The notes beneath the pieces are model-generated. The model saw only the letters and a program-made list of their open reading frames with translations, did not search any database and was not told the origin of the DNA. A DNA stretch of 64,000 bases from Amorphus orientalis (GTDB lineage: Bacteria > Pseudomonadota > Alphaproteobacteria > Rhizobiales > Amorphaceae). The number at the start of each line of letters is the position of its first letter. The stretch's first letter is position 1. Positions 25,476 to 37,068 of this stretch are shown piece by piece. Location: positions 248,001-312,000 of the forward strand of contig NZ_JAUSUL010000003.1 of NCBI RefSeq assembly GCF_030814015.1. Reading direction: 5' to 3'. A program made the position numbers and the translations under genes.

Positions 25476-26318
25476 ATGGACGCATCACCCGACACGAACG
25501 CCGACCAGATCGCCCACTGGAACGGGGCTGGCGCCGGCGCCTGGATCGAAGCCCAGAGCACGATGGACGCCATGTTCGCAGGCCTCGTGCCCCTCCTGAC
25601 CGAGACGATCCTGGCGGGCTTTTCCGGCCAGGTTCTGGATGTGGGCTGCGGCACCGGCGCCACGTCCCTTGCCGCCGCGCGGAAACTTGACGGCACGGGC
25701 CACTGTCTCGGTCTCGACGTCTCCACGCCGATGGTGGAGATGGCGCGCGCCCGCGCCGCCGAGGTCGGTCTCCCGGCGTCGTTCGTGGTCGGAGATGCCC
25801 AGATCCATCCATTCGAGCCCGACACGTTTGACCACATCGTGTCGCGCTTCGGCGTGATGTTCTTCGAGGATCCCGTCGCCGCCTTCGCCAATCTCCGGTC
25901 AGGCGCCAAAGCCGGCGCGGCGCTGCGCTTCGCCGCCTGGCGCAGCCCGTCGGAAAATGCCTTCATGACCACGGCGACCCGGGCCGCCAAGCCCTATCTG
26001 CCGGAACAGCCCGCGCACGATCCCGACGCACCCGGCCAGTTCGCCTTCGCCGACGGCGACAAGGTCCGCCGGATCCTGACGGACGCCGGCTGGCGCGATA
26101 TCGAGGGCCGGCCGATCGACGTGGAGTGCCGCTTTCCGGCCGCCGATCTCGATCTCTTTCTCACCCGGCTCGGTCCGCTGGGCCGCTATCTCGGCGACAT
26201 GAACGAGGACACCCGTGCCAAGGTCATCGAGACGGTCCGGGCGGCCTTCGAGCCCTTCGTCCACGGCGACGAGATCCGCTACACCGCGGCTTGCTGGCTG
26301 GTGGAGGCGAGGTCGTAA
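25476..26318 (+). CDS. Class I SAM-dependent methyltransferase
   Basis: 280 aa from the ATG at 25476. Rossmann-like methyltransferase: motif I VLDVGCGTGATSL (about residues 52-64), LGLDVSTPMVEMAR, and FDHIVSRFGVMFFEDP as motif IV. It is divergent from a MerR regulator with a 31-base promoter between them, so it is very likely that regulator's target. The acceptor is unknown; a metal, metalloid or small thiol compound would fit a MerR-controlled gene. Confidence 0.82.
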   Translation: MDASPDTNADQIAHWNGAGAGAWIEAQSTMDAMFAGLVPLLTETILAGFSGQVLDVGCGTGATSLAAARKLDGTGHCLGLDVSTPMVEMARARAAEVGLPASFVVGDAQIHPFEPDTFDHIVSRFGVMFFEDPVAAFANLRSGAKAGAALRFAAWRSPSENAFMTTATRAAKPYLPEQPAHDPDAPGQFAFADGDKVRRILTDAGWRDIEGRPIDVECRFPAADLDLFLTRLGPLGRYLGDMNEDTRAKVIETVRAAFEPFVHGDEIRYTAACWLVEARS

Positions 26319-26401
26319 GGGGCGGCGCGAAGCGACCGGGACATCAGGACTGCACGCCCGCCCCAGGGTCTGCCGAACCGATACGACGTGGCTCTCCCCA
26401 C

Positions 26402-26572
26402 CCGCTCATTCCCGCGAAAGCGGGAATCCATCATGAATCTGAGAAACTTGAGGGCATCTGACCGGGGCACGGAGGGGCCGGCCGATCCGTTTGACCGTCC
26501 CGCCGAACGGCGTCGCCTGTGCAGAATTTGCCGCGGCGCCCCATGGATTCCCGCTTTCGCGGGAATGAGCGG
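26402..26572. repeat. Pair of 30-bp inverted repeats (REPIN-like)
   Basis: The 30 bases at 26402-26431 are the exact reverse complement of 26543-26572, separated by 111 bases. Each arm itself contains the palindrome ATTCCCGC-GAAA-GCGGGAAT. This is the layout of a REP doublet (BIME/REPIN). The central segment has no supported gene. No RAYT transposase is present in the window. It lies between a convergent methyltransferase gene and metH. Confidence 0.75.
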
Positions 26573-26607
26573 AATTTGGAGCGGGCGCCAGGCGCCGCCC
26601 GCAGAAG

Positions 26608-26649
26608 CGAAAAACCCGCCTCCTTTCGGAGGCGGGCCTTTCGTTTTTC
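26608..26649. terminator. Bidirectional terminator between the methyltransferase gene and metH
   Basis: CCCGCCTCC (26615-26623) pairs perfectly with GGAGGCGGG (26628-26636) around TTTC. A run of A lies on the left (26610-26614) and TTTCGTTTTTC on the right, so it can end transcripts arriving from either side. Confidence 0.88.
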
Positions 26650-26700
26650 TTCACGCAATCCCGGACGGAAAACCGGTTCCCAATTTTCCCGGGAGTGCTT

Positions 26701-30429
<3,729 letters not shown>

Positions 30430-30464
30430 TGGAAAGGTTTCCCTATCTCGTGTTGAACCCGGCC

Positions 30465-30531
30465 GCGCACGGACGTGCGCAGCCGGCTCTGTCATTGTCT
30501 GGTCTGCGACTGGTCGGCTCCCTTGCGGGAG
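30465..30531 (-). promoter_or_regulatory. Two hairpins in the metF-metH spacer
   Basis: GCGCAC (30465-30470) pairs with GTGCGC (30475-30480), and CTCCC (30518-30522) with GGGAG (30527-30531) over a 4-base loop. They lie in the 107-base gap between metF and metH and may set relative expression or stabilise the transcript. I do not recognise a SAM, SAH or cobalamin riboswitch here. Confidence 0.35.
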
Positions 30532-30536
30532 GCGGC

Positions 30537-31445
30537 TCAGGCGGCCTCCGAAACGGGCTCCTCGCCGCGCATGCCGAGAAGGTGGCACAGGGCGTAGACG
30601 AGCTCCGCTCGGTTCATCGTGTAGAAGTGGAAGTCGGTGAACCCGCGCTGCTCCAGATCCAGCACCTGCTCGGCGGCCACGGCGGCAGCGACCAGACGGC
30701 GCGTGTCGGGATCGTCCTCGAGCCCCTCGAACCGGTGCTCCAGCGTGTCGGGGATCGACGCCCCGCAGGAGCCGGCGAAGCGGGCGACCTGCGGGAAGCT
30801 GTGCACCGGCAGGATGCCCGGAATGACCGGAAGCGTCACGCCGGCTTTGGCGACCCGCTCCATGTAGGCTTCGAACAGATCGTTGTCGAAGAAGAACTGG
30901 GTGATCGCCCGGGCGGCACCGGCGTCGGCCTTGCGCTTCAGGTTGTCGATATCCTCGTCCCAGTCGACGCTGTCGGGATGGCGCTCCGGATAGGCGGAGA
31001 CGGACACCTCGAAATCGGCCAGGCGGCGGATTCCGGCGGTCAGCTCGGCGCCGTTGGCATAGCCGCCCGGATGGGGCTCGTAGGCGGTGCCGGCGCCGGC
31101 CGGCGGATCACCGCGCAGCGCGACGATGTGGCGGATGCCGGCGTTCCAGTAGTCCTGGATCACCTCGTCCACCTCTTCCCGGGTCGCACCGACGCAGGTC
31201 AGATGCGCCGCCGGCTTGAGCGAGGTCTCGTCGATGATGCGTTTCACCGTCCGGTGGGTCCGCTCGCGGGTCGATCCACCGGCACCGTAGGTCACCGACA
31301 CGAAGCGCGGGTTCAAGGGTTCAAGCCGCTGGATCGACGCCCACAGAGTCTCCTCCATCTGCGCGTTCTTCGGCGGGAAGAACTCGAAGGAGGCGGAAAT
31401 CTTAGGCTGGCCGGCCTTGGGGTGGCTGAGATCGGTCTCGGTCAT
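30537..31445 (-). CDS. metF: Methylenetetrahydrofolate reductase
   Basis: 302 aa from the ATG at 31445. TIM-barrel flavoprotein: FEFFPPKN with the catalytic Glu, [22 protein letters not shown], and IVALRGDPP, all family motifs. It reduces methylene-THF to methyl-THF, the substrate of MetH next door. Its ATG overlaps the stop of the regulator gene (31442-31445), so regulator, metF and metH form one translationally linked group. Confidence 0.96.
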   Translation of the reverse strand: MTETDLSHPKAGQPKISASFEFFPPKNAQMEETLWASIQRLEPLNPRFVSVTYGAGGSTRERTHRTVKRIIDETSLKPAAHLTCVGATREEVDEVIQDYWNAGIRHIVALRGDPPAGAGTAYEPHPGGYANGAELTAGIRRLADFEVSVSAYPERHPDSVDWDEDIDNLKRKADAGAARAITQFFFDNDLFEAYMERVAKAGVTLPVIPGILPVHSFPQVARFAGSCGASIPDTLEHRFEGLEDDPDTRRLVAAAVAAEQVLDLEQRGFTDFHFYTMNRAELVYALCHLLGMRGEEPVSEAA

Positions 31446-32458
31446 CCGGTGGTCTCCAGTCTTTCGGTTGTTTCGGCGTCGGCGGTCTGCAAGCGCGTGT
31501 CGCGACCGAGCCAAAGGGTTACAGTCAGGTCGGCGGGAGAGGCCCGTTCGGGAGACAGATCCTCCACCACCATTGTCTCGAGCCCGGCCTGGGCAAGCCA
31601 GGCGGACACCTGGTCATGCGAGAAGCCGAGCCGTCGATGGGCGTGCTCGGAGCGCAGGAACTCCAGGTCGTGCGGCGCGAAGTCGACCACGAGCAATCGC
31701 CCGCCGGGCCGCAAAACGCGTGCCGCTTCCTCGATCGCGCTCGCCGGATCCTCCAGGTAGTGAAGGACCTGGTGCAGCGTCACGAGGTCGTAGGACTCCT
31801 GCGGCATGGCGAGCGCGAAGATGTCGCCCTGGCGGACCCGCGCATGTTGGATCTGCGCGTTCGCCAGGTTCATCCGCGCCACCGAAAGCATGGCGGCGCT
31901 GGCGTCGACCCCGAGCCCGCGCTCGTAGAGGTCCTGAAACAGTTCCAGCATCCGGCCGGTGCCGGTGCCGAGATCGAGCATCGAGCGGAACGGAACGGCG
32001 CCCACAAGGCGCCGCATCGCTGCTTCGACGGCATCTTCCGGCACGTGCAGCGTCCGGATCGCGTCCCACGCGTGGGCGTTCGCCGCAAAGTAGGCTGCGG
32101 CCGCTTCGGCGTGGGCGCGCTGGACCGCCGCAAGGCGCTCCCTGTCGCGCGCCAGAACCGGGTCGGACGGATCCAGCTGCAGGAGCAGCTGATCGGCCAG
32201 ACGCGAGCCGGAATCCACTTCCGTCAGACGGTAGTAGGCCCAGGCCCCTTCCGGAGCCCGGACGATCAGACCGGCATCGGTCAGGAGCTTGAGATGCCGC
32301 GAGATGCGCGGCTGACTCTGACCGAGGATCGTCGTCAGATCCTTGACCGTCAGGTCGGCCCCGGCCAGCAGCGCCAGAATGCGCAGGCGCGTGGGCTCGC
32401 CTGCGGCCCTAAGGCCGGCGACCAGCTGATCGAGACCGATCACACTGTCGACGATCAT
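31442..32458 (-). CDS. ArsR-family regulator fused to a SAM-dependent methyltransferase
   Basis: 338 aa from the ATG at 32458, which has AAGGAG nine bases upstream. A longer frame to 32578 would cover the palindromic operator and is unlikely. Residues 1-95 form an ArsR/SmtB winged HTH (GEPTRLRILALLAGADLTVK, ISRHLKLLTDAGLI). Residues 130-320 are a class I methyltransferase fold with LDLGTGTGRMLELF and VTLHQVLHYLEDP. The ArsR Cys metal sites are missing. ArsR-type methionine/SAM regulators are known from comparative genomics of proteobacteria, and its coupling to metF fits. Whether the methyltransferase domain catalyses or only senses SAM is unknown. Confidence 0.85.
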   Translation of the reverse strand: MIVDSVIGLDQLVAGLRAAGEPTRLRILALLAGADLTVKDLTTILGQSQPRISRHLKLLTDAGLIVRAPEGAWAYYRLTEVDSGSRLADQLLLQLDPSDPVLARDRERLAAVQRAHAEAAAAYFAANAHAWDAIRTLHVPEDAVEAAMRRLVGAVPFRSMLDLGTGTGRMLELFQDLYERGLGVDASAAMLSVARMNLANAQIQHARVRQGDIFALAMPQESYDLVTLHQVLHYLEDPASAIEEAARVLRPGGRLLVVDFAPHDLEFLRSEHAHRRLGFSHDQVSAWLAQAGLETMVVEDLSPERASPADLTVTLWLGRDTRLQTADAETTERLETTG

Positions 32459-32824
32459 TCCCACGATCTCCTTCTGCACCGCCGCCGGCGGCCGGAAAAT
32501 GCGATATAAAGATATCTTTATACGTTGAAGTCCGTCGTTGCAAGCGTTGCCGCCTCCCGACGGGGAAATTTCCCACATCGCTCCCGGCCGTCTTGCGGCC
32601 CGGCTACGGCCTTCCCGGGGGCATTGCCGCTGATGGCCCGCGCTTCACCGGCAGACCGGATGCGCTTGCCCGGACCAGGCTGTCGGAAGAAAGCGATCCG
32701 GCCGCCGCCGGCGCCCGTGGTTTGACACAGCCGAAGAGGTGCGGAAGCGTCTCATGGACGAAAGAACCGGCCCGATGTCCGTCCCAGCGGCCCCCGCACG
32801 CGAAAGACACGCGAAAGAGTTGAG
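32459..32824. other. Intergenic region between divergent genes
   Basis: 366 bases holding the regulator's ribosome binding site and the 18-bp palindrome (left third) and presumably promoters for both directions. Short frames in the right part show no recognisable protein. Confidence 0.5.
32505..32522. promoter_or_regulatory. 18-bp perfect palindrome, probable operator of the ArsR-met operon
   Basis: TATAAAGATATCTTTATA is its own reverse complement and lies 47-64 bases upstream of the regulator's start codon, in an AT-rich patch inside GC-rich DNA. A winged-HTH dimer site in this position suggests autoregulation and control of metF-metH. Operator function is inferred. Confidence 0.7.
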
Positions 32825-33511
32825 ATGCGCAAACCCATCGATCACCTCATCCGCAACAACCCGCGGCATGTTCACTGGGTCAGGTACGTCGTCAGCATCA
32901 CGCTCGGCCTGATCGTGCTCGGCCTTCTGCCCGGCTCGTTCACCCTCGCCTCCAGGGTCGCCGTGGCCTGGAGCGTCGCGGCTCTCTGCCAGATTGCGGT
33001 GATCATGGTCGTGATGGGACGGCTCAGCGCCTTGTCGCTTCACGACCGGATCGTGGTCGCGTCGCTCGGCCCGATCGGCTTTGCGCTCGTTCTGATCGTC
33101 GGAGCCGGCACGTCGGTGGCGGCGACGATCTGGGTGCTCCGGGTGGCGAGCAACCAGGGTCCGCTCATGGAAACGCTGCACCTGCTTCTCGGCGGAGGAA
33201 CCGTGCTCGTCACATGGTTCACCATCCAGTGCATCTTCGCTGTCCGCTACACGCACCTCTATTATGAGGAGCCGCCCGCCCACGAAGGCGGCGAACCCGG
33301 GCTGATCTTCCCGGGCAAGCGCCCGCCGGACTACTGGGATTTCCTGTATTTCTCGATCTGCGCCGGCATGACCTTCCAGGTCTCCGACGTCGTGACCGTC
33401 AGCCACGCCTTCCGCAAATGGGTGACGTTCCACGGCGTGCTGTCGTTCCTGTTCTCAGCGGTGAACGTGGCGCTGATGGTGGATATTGCAGCCAATCTGG
33501 TGGGAAGCTGA
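32825..33511 (+). CDS. DUF1345 inner-membrane protein
   Basis: 228 aa with about five to six membrane helices. The C-terminal DYWDFLYFSICAGMTFQVSDV segment and preceding CIFAVRYTHLYY are the DUF1345 signature. The family is of unknown function. There is no obvious partner nearby. Confidence 0.82.
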   Translation: MRKPIDHLIRNNPRHVHWVRYVVSITLGLIVLGLLPGSFTLASRVAVAWSVAALCQIAVIMVVMGRLSALSLHDRIVVASLGPIGFALVLIVGAGTSVAATIWVLRVASNQGPLMETLHLLLGGGTVLVTWFTIQCIFAVRYTHLYYEEPPAHEGGEPGLIFPGKRPPDYWDFLYFSICAGMTFQVSDVVTVSHAFRKWVTFHGVLSFLFSAVNVALMVDIAANLVGS

Positions 33512-33629
33512 GTGGAAGGAAAACGTCCGAACCAGGCGCCACGACCATTCGGCGGGCAGAAAACGGACGGATCCTCGATCGTGAGAAAGCCCTGTTCGGA
33601 CAGACAGTCTCCAGCCGCCGGAAAACGCT

Positions 33630-33887
33630 CTAGTCGTTGGCCGGAGAGCGATCCTTGGCGCGCGCCTTGCCACCGGCGTTGTCCGGTTCGCCCGCATCGT
33701 GGTCAGGGTCGGCAGGCAGTCGCGGAATGCCGAACCGTTCCATCCGTCCGCTCTGGCGCGCCGACTTGAGCGCGCGGCGGCCGAGCACGAGCGCGCTCAG
33801 CGCCATGGCTCCGACCGCCATCGCGCCGCCGGCAACCGATCCCATAGCCACCGGTTCGTCGTCGCTCTTGCGCTTGCTGGACGCCAT
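33630..33887 (-). CDS. Small membrane protein, unknown
   Basis: 85 aa from the ATG at 33887, with GGAGG six bases upstream. A charged N terminus is followed by one hydrophobic stretch rich in Ala, Met, Val and Gly (about 16-36; ALSALVLG), then a basic and finally an acidic tail. No family is recognised. The strong ribosome site supports a real gene. Confidence 0.5.
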   Translation of the reverse strand: MASSKRKSDDEPVAMGSVAGGAMAVGAMALSALVLGRRALKSARQSGRMERFGIPRLPADPDHDAGEPDNAGGKARAKDRSPAND

Positions 33888-34030
33888 CACGGTCCTCCTC
33901 GCGAAGCCATAATTATAGCTCAATCGCGGCCTGGTCGAAAGCCGCCGCCCGGGAGCCGGCTAAGCATCACACGAAGCTGTGAAGGAGACGCGCGGGAGGG
34001 TACCGGCGCGACACCATTGGCCGTGCCTTT

Positions 34031-34060
34031 TTGAGAACACATGCTATGAACACTTAAGTG
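34031..34060 (+). promoter_or_regulatory. Possible promoter with embedded palindrome before the FixJ-like gene
   Basis: TTGAGA (34031-34036), 17 bases, TTAAGT (34054-34059). The second hexamer is part of the perfect 10-base palindrome CACTTAAGTG (34051-34060), a candidate regulator site. The start codon is 43 bases further on. Confidence 0.4.
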
Positions 34061-34102
34061 ATCAGCGAATAACGACACCGGCACGGACGCAGAGCGGGGA
34101 GA

Positions 34103-34735
34103 ATGGGGCTCGTCCATATCATCGACGATGACGAAAGCGTGCGCGACGCGCTTTCGATGCTGTTGCAGCAGGCGGGGATGCGCACGGCCGTGCATCCGTC
34201 CGCCGGCTCGTTTCTGGACGCGTCATCCGAGGGCGAGTTCGGCTGCGTCGTGACCGATGTCCGCATGCCGGGCATGACGGGCATCGACCTCCTCAGAAAG
34301 ATGTCCGAGATCGACCGCGTGGTGCCGGTTATCATCGTAACCGGGCATTCGGACGTTCCGCTCGCGGTCGAGGCCCTCAAGTCCGGCGCCTTTGACTTCA
34401 TCGAGAAACCGTTCGACGCGGACCGGATCGTGGAGACGGTGCGGGCGGCCCTTGATTTCCGGGAAAAAGCCCGGCGCAGCGAGGAGACCCGCGCGGAAGT
34501 GGCCGGCCGGATGTCTTCCCTCACCGTGCGCGAACGGGAGGTTCTGGAAGGCCTGGTCGCCGGACACGCGAACAAGGTGATCGCGCAAAATCTGGGCATC
34601 AGCCCGCGCACCGTCGAAATCTACCGCGCCAACGTCATGCACAAGCTGCAGGCTTCGAGCCTGTCGGAACTCGTCCGGCTGTCCTTCGTCGCCGACGGCC
34701 TCCTGGATGCCGACGCGGCGCACCGCGCCAGATAG
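34103..34735 (+). CDS. FixJ/NarL-type response regulator
   Basis: 210 aa. Receiver domain (1-120) with acidic pocket DDD (8-10), phosphoacceptor D52 in TDVRMPG, Thr in IIVTGHSD and Lys in FDFIEKPF; the latter is the FixJ-group form. A C-terminal LuxR-type HTH (about 140-200) has LTVREREVLEGLVAGHANK and SPRTVEIYRANVMHKL. It should activate transcription when phosphorylated. No FixL-like kinase or nif/fix genes are adjacent, so the signal is unknown and a strict FixJ role is not claimed. Confidence 0.87.
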   Translation: MGLVHIIDDDESVRDALSMLLQQAGMRTAVHPSAGSFLDASSEGEFGCVVTDVRMPGMTGIDLLRKMSEIDRVVPVIIVTGHSDVPLAVEALKSGAFDFIEKPFDADRIVETVRAALDFREKARRSEETRAEVAGRMSSLTVREREVLEGLVAGHANKVIAQNLGISPRTVEIYRANVMHKLQASSLSELVRLSFVADGLLDADAAHRAR

Positions 34736-34762
34736 CGCCACGCCGTTCCGACTTCCTCATCC

Positions 34763-34778
34763 GAACGGAAAAGGCTTT
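34763..34778. repeat. Short dispersed intergenic motif, variant copy
   Basis: GAACGGAAAAGGCTTT, 13 of 16 bases matching the copy at 4147-4162. It lies in the 53-base gap between two convergent response-regulator genes. Confidence 0.35.
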
Positions 34779-34788
34779 GCCATCCCGG

Positions 34789-35142
34789 TCAGGCCTGCTG
34801 AGTGAGCGAGGCCATCAGCCGGTCCAGGTCGATCGGCTTGGTGAGAAAAGCGCGCGCATCGAGCCGTTTGGCTTCCCGCCGCATCTCATCGGTCGCGCGC
34901 CCGCTGACGACGATCGCCGGGACCCGGTTGCCGGCTGCCCGCAACCGAGCCAGGGCCTGGAGGCCGCTGATCCCGGGCAGATCGATATCGAAGACCAGCA
35001 CCGTTCCGGGCTCGATCCGCGCATGGGCGAGAAACGCTTCCGCGCTATCGAACTCGGCCACACGAAATCCGTCCAGCTTCAGTATCGTGCCGAGGGACTC
35101 ACGGACGGACTCGTCATCCTCCACCAGGACGACCTCGCGCAC
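34789..35142 (-). CDS. Stand-alone receiver-domain response regulator
   Basis: 117 aa from GTG at 35142, which begins MREVVLVEDDESVRES and has GGGGG before it. The frame extends 57 codons further upstream into Pro/Gly/Asp-rich sequence of no known family. It has the acidic pair, phosphoacceptor D52 in LVFDIDLPG, a Ser in IVVSGRA and Lys in FLTKPID. It is a CheY-like receiver with no output domain, so it likely acts by protein contact or phosphate relay. It points at the FixJ-like gene (convergent). Confidence 0.7.
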   Translation of the reverse strand: MREVVLVEDDESVRESLGTILKLDGFRVAEFDSAEAFLAHARIEPGTVLVFDIDLPGISGLQALARLRAAGNRVPAIVVSGRATDEMRREAKRLDARAFLTKPIDLDRLMASLTQQA

Positions 35143-35637
35143 GCGACCCCCGCGCCCGTTTTCACGCGAACGCGGAGCCGTCGCGACCGCATCGTCCGGA
35201 TCGCCAGGTCCATCGGGCCGTATCGGCCGCACGATATCGTCCAAGTCCTTGCCCTTTCCGCCAGCGGGCCGGCACGTTACGCCGACTCCGGCGGCATCGG
35301 ACCAACCGGCCACGCTTAATCGGCAGATCTTTACGACGAGGACCGATTCGGCCCCAGCCTTTCACTCCTCGCCGGTGAGAAACCGGTCGAACCCGGCCGA
35401 ATTCCAGTTAAACGCGCACACCGCGGCGATTTGGAGACAGACATAGTCGCCGCCGCCCCGAATTCCCATCCCTGGATGACGTCTTACGGGTTTCTACGGA
35501 TCCCGATGTCCTCAAGCACTTCCCGTTCAGATTGACTCGATCTGACTGGGAAGCAATCGCTCAACCTCTTGAATCTTGAGCCATTTCGTACCGGTCAGAT
35601 CTTCGCACCTGATCGGAAAAAGCTTCAGGTTGTGCGC
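35143..35637. other. Intergenic stretch, no convincing gene
   Basis: About 495 bases. The left part could be the 5' extension of the receiver gene; the right part (35480-35640) is visibly less GC-rich and may hold a promoter. No recognisable protein, RNA or strong hairpin is seen. Confidence 0.45.
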
Positions 35638-35982
35638 CTAGGCCTTCTGCCCGGCAGCCGCCTGAGCCTGAGCAATCACCGACGCGGTTGCGCTGCCGAA
35701 ATCGTCCGCCGCTTTCTCGAAGAAGGCGGAATGGGCCTGGATGGCATCCTCAACGGAACTGCAACGGGCAAGGTCGATGCAGAGTTCCGCCTGAGCCTCG
35801 AGCCTCCGGCTCGCCAGCCGCATCGTTTCGGCCGCGACCGTCAGCGGGACGTCAACGGCCATCCGCTTCCAGAGCGAGTTGAACGGCCCCGCGTCCCCGA
35901 ATGGCTCGCCGAACGGCATCGGCATCTCGAACATCTCGGCAAACGGATTGGTGGTCTTGAAGTGCGATTGGCGCTCCGACAT
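35638..35982 (-). CDS. Phasin-family protein
   Basis: 114 aa from the ATG at 35982, with GGGAGAG upstream. An Asn/Pro/Phe/Met-rich N terminus is followed by a helical phasin domain (about 40-110: WKRMAVDVPLTVAAETMRLASRRLEAQAE). Phasins coat polyhydroxyalkanoate granules, and alphaproteobacteria also use them in stress responses. No PHA synthase gene is in this window. Upstream on the same strand are the hairpin GGCCTGG-AAA-CCAGGCC (36000-36016) and TTGCGCAA (36052-36059). Confidence 0.65.
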   Translation of the reverse strand: MSERQSHFKTTNPFAEMFEMPMPFGEPFGDAGPFNSLWKRMAVDVPLTVAAETMRLASRRLEAQAELCIDLARCSSVEDAIQAHSAFFEKAADDFGSATASVIAQAQAAAGQKA

Positions 35983-36157
35983 CCCGCTCTCCCTCTGTCG
36001 GCCTGGTTTCCAGGCCGATGTTGACGACTGTTGCGCGCGCTCGCATTGACGTTGCGCAAGTGTCGACTGCTCCATTTGCCGTTATGACACGAAATGTCGG
36101 TCCATCTGTGCGGATACCGTCCCGCGCGGCCGGTCCGTCGTCAGGGGAGTATTAGAG

Positions 36158-36850
36158 ATGAACGTTGGGGATATCATGACCGTGGGTGCCGCCACGGTTT
36201 CGCCGAAGACCACCATCGCCCAGGCAGCCCAGCTCATGCTGGAGCACCATATCAGCGGCCTTCCGGTGGTGGACGAGAGCGGACAGTTGGTTGGGATGGT
36301 CACCGAGAAGGACCTGCTCCGCCGCGCCGAACTCGGCACCGAGCCCGGCCATCCCCACTGGATGGAACTCGTCATGAGTGCGTCGGCGCTGGCCGATCAG
36401 TACGTGCGTGCCAATGCCCGGACCATCGAGGACGTGATGAGCCGCGACGTGGTTCAGGTCGGACCGGACATGTCGCTGGCCGACCTGGTGGCGCTGATGG
36501 AGAAACACGGCTTCCGCCGTCTTCCCGTCGTCGAGAACGGCAAGCTGACCGGCATCGTCGCCCGATCCAACTTCCTGCGCGCCCTGGTCCGCCGGGCGGA
36601 GGGGGCGCCGGCCTCGAGCGCCGACGATCTGGAAATCCGCACCCAGATCGTCGAGGAGATCCGCAGGCGCGGCTGGGTGCCGACATCGGCCATCGAAGTG
36701 ATCGTCACCGAAGGCGTCGTTGAGCTGAAGGGCGCGGTGATCGACGAGCGCATCCGCGATGCCCTGCGGGTGATCGCGGAGAACACCGCCGGCGTGAAAT
36801 CCGTTGAAGACCACATCGAGATCGTGCCGGCCATGCCCGGCTGGATGTGA
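36158..36850 (+). CDS. CBS-CBS-BON domain protein
   Basis: 230 aa. Two CBS repeats (residues 1-60: NVGDIMTVGAATVSPKTTI, ISGLPVVDESGQLVGMV; and 85-145: DVMSRDVVQVGPDMSL, FRRLPVVENGKLTGIV) would bind an adenosine ligand such as AMP, ATP or SAM. A BON domain (about 155-225) follows, with a segment that reads VIVTEGVVELKGAVIDER. It has no signal peptide, so it is cytoplasmic. This layout is common in Hyphomicrobiales; targets are not known. Confidence 0.85.
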   Translation: MNVGDIMTVGAATVSPKTTIAQAAQLMLEHHISGLPVVDESGQLVGMVTEKDLLRRAELGTEPGHPHWMELVMSASALADQYVRANARTIEDVMSRDVVQVGPDMSLADLVALMEKHGFRRLPVVENGKLTGIVARSNFLRALVRRAEGAPASSADDLEIRTQIVEEIRRRGWVPTSAIEVIVTEGVVELKGAVIDERIRDALRVIAENTAGVKSVEDHIEIVPAMPGWM

Positions 36851-36875
36851 TCTCCGCGCAAGGATGACAGCGCAT

Positions 36876-36902
36876 CCGGCGACGATCCGGTCGCCGGTTG
36901 CC
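36876..36902 (+). terminator. Probable terminator after the CBS-BON gene
   Basis: CCGGCGAC (36876-36883) pairs with GTCGCCGG (36890-36897) over six bases, followed by TTGCC. It lacks a long T tract, so strength is uncertain. Confidence 0.45.
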
Positions 36903-37068
36903 TGCCTTCGTTTTGGGCAATGACGGCGGCGGGGCGATCTGCCGTCGCACGGCGCAGGAAGGGCCGACGTTCCGACCCGATGGCGCTGATGAAAAGTTCG
37001 GCTTCGGCGAGACCGACGCCGGTGATATAGTGCAGCGCAACAAACACCTGAATAAATCAGTTTGCGTC

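Larger units (their letters stand above)
26319..26700. other. Intergenic spacer between convergent genes
   Basis: 382 bases without a supportable gene. It holds the inverted repeat pair and the shared terminator described separately; short frames here have no family resemblance. Confidence 0.5.

Noticed and set aside
30430-30536. Possible SAM, SAH or cobalamin riboswitch between metF and metH
   Set aside because: Only two short hairpins are seen; none of the conserved aptamer cores can be found.
36898-37068. Longer start for the 37 kb secreted protein
   Set aside because: Starting at 36898 would bury the signal peptide 85 residues in; the ATG at 37069 places it at the N terminus.
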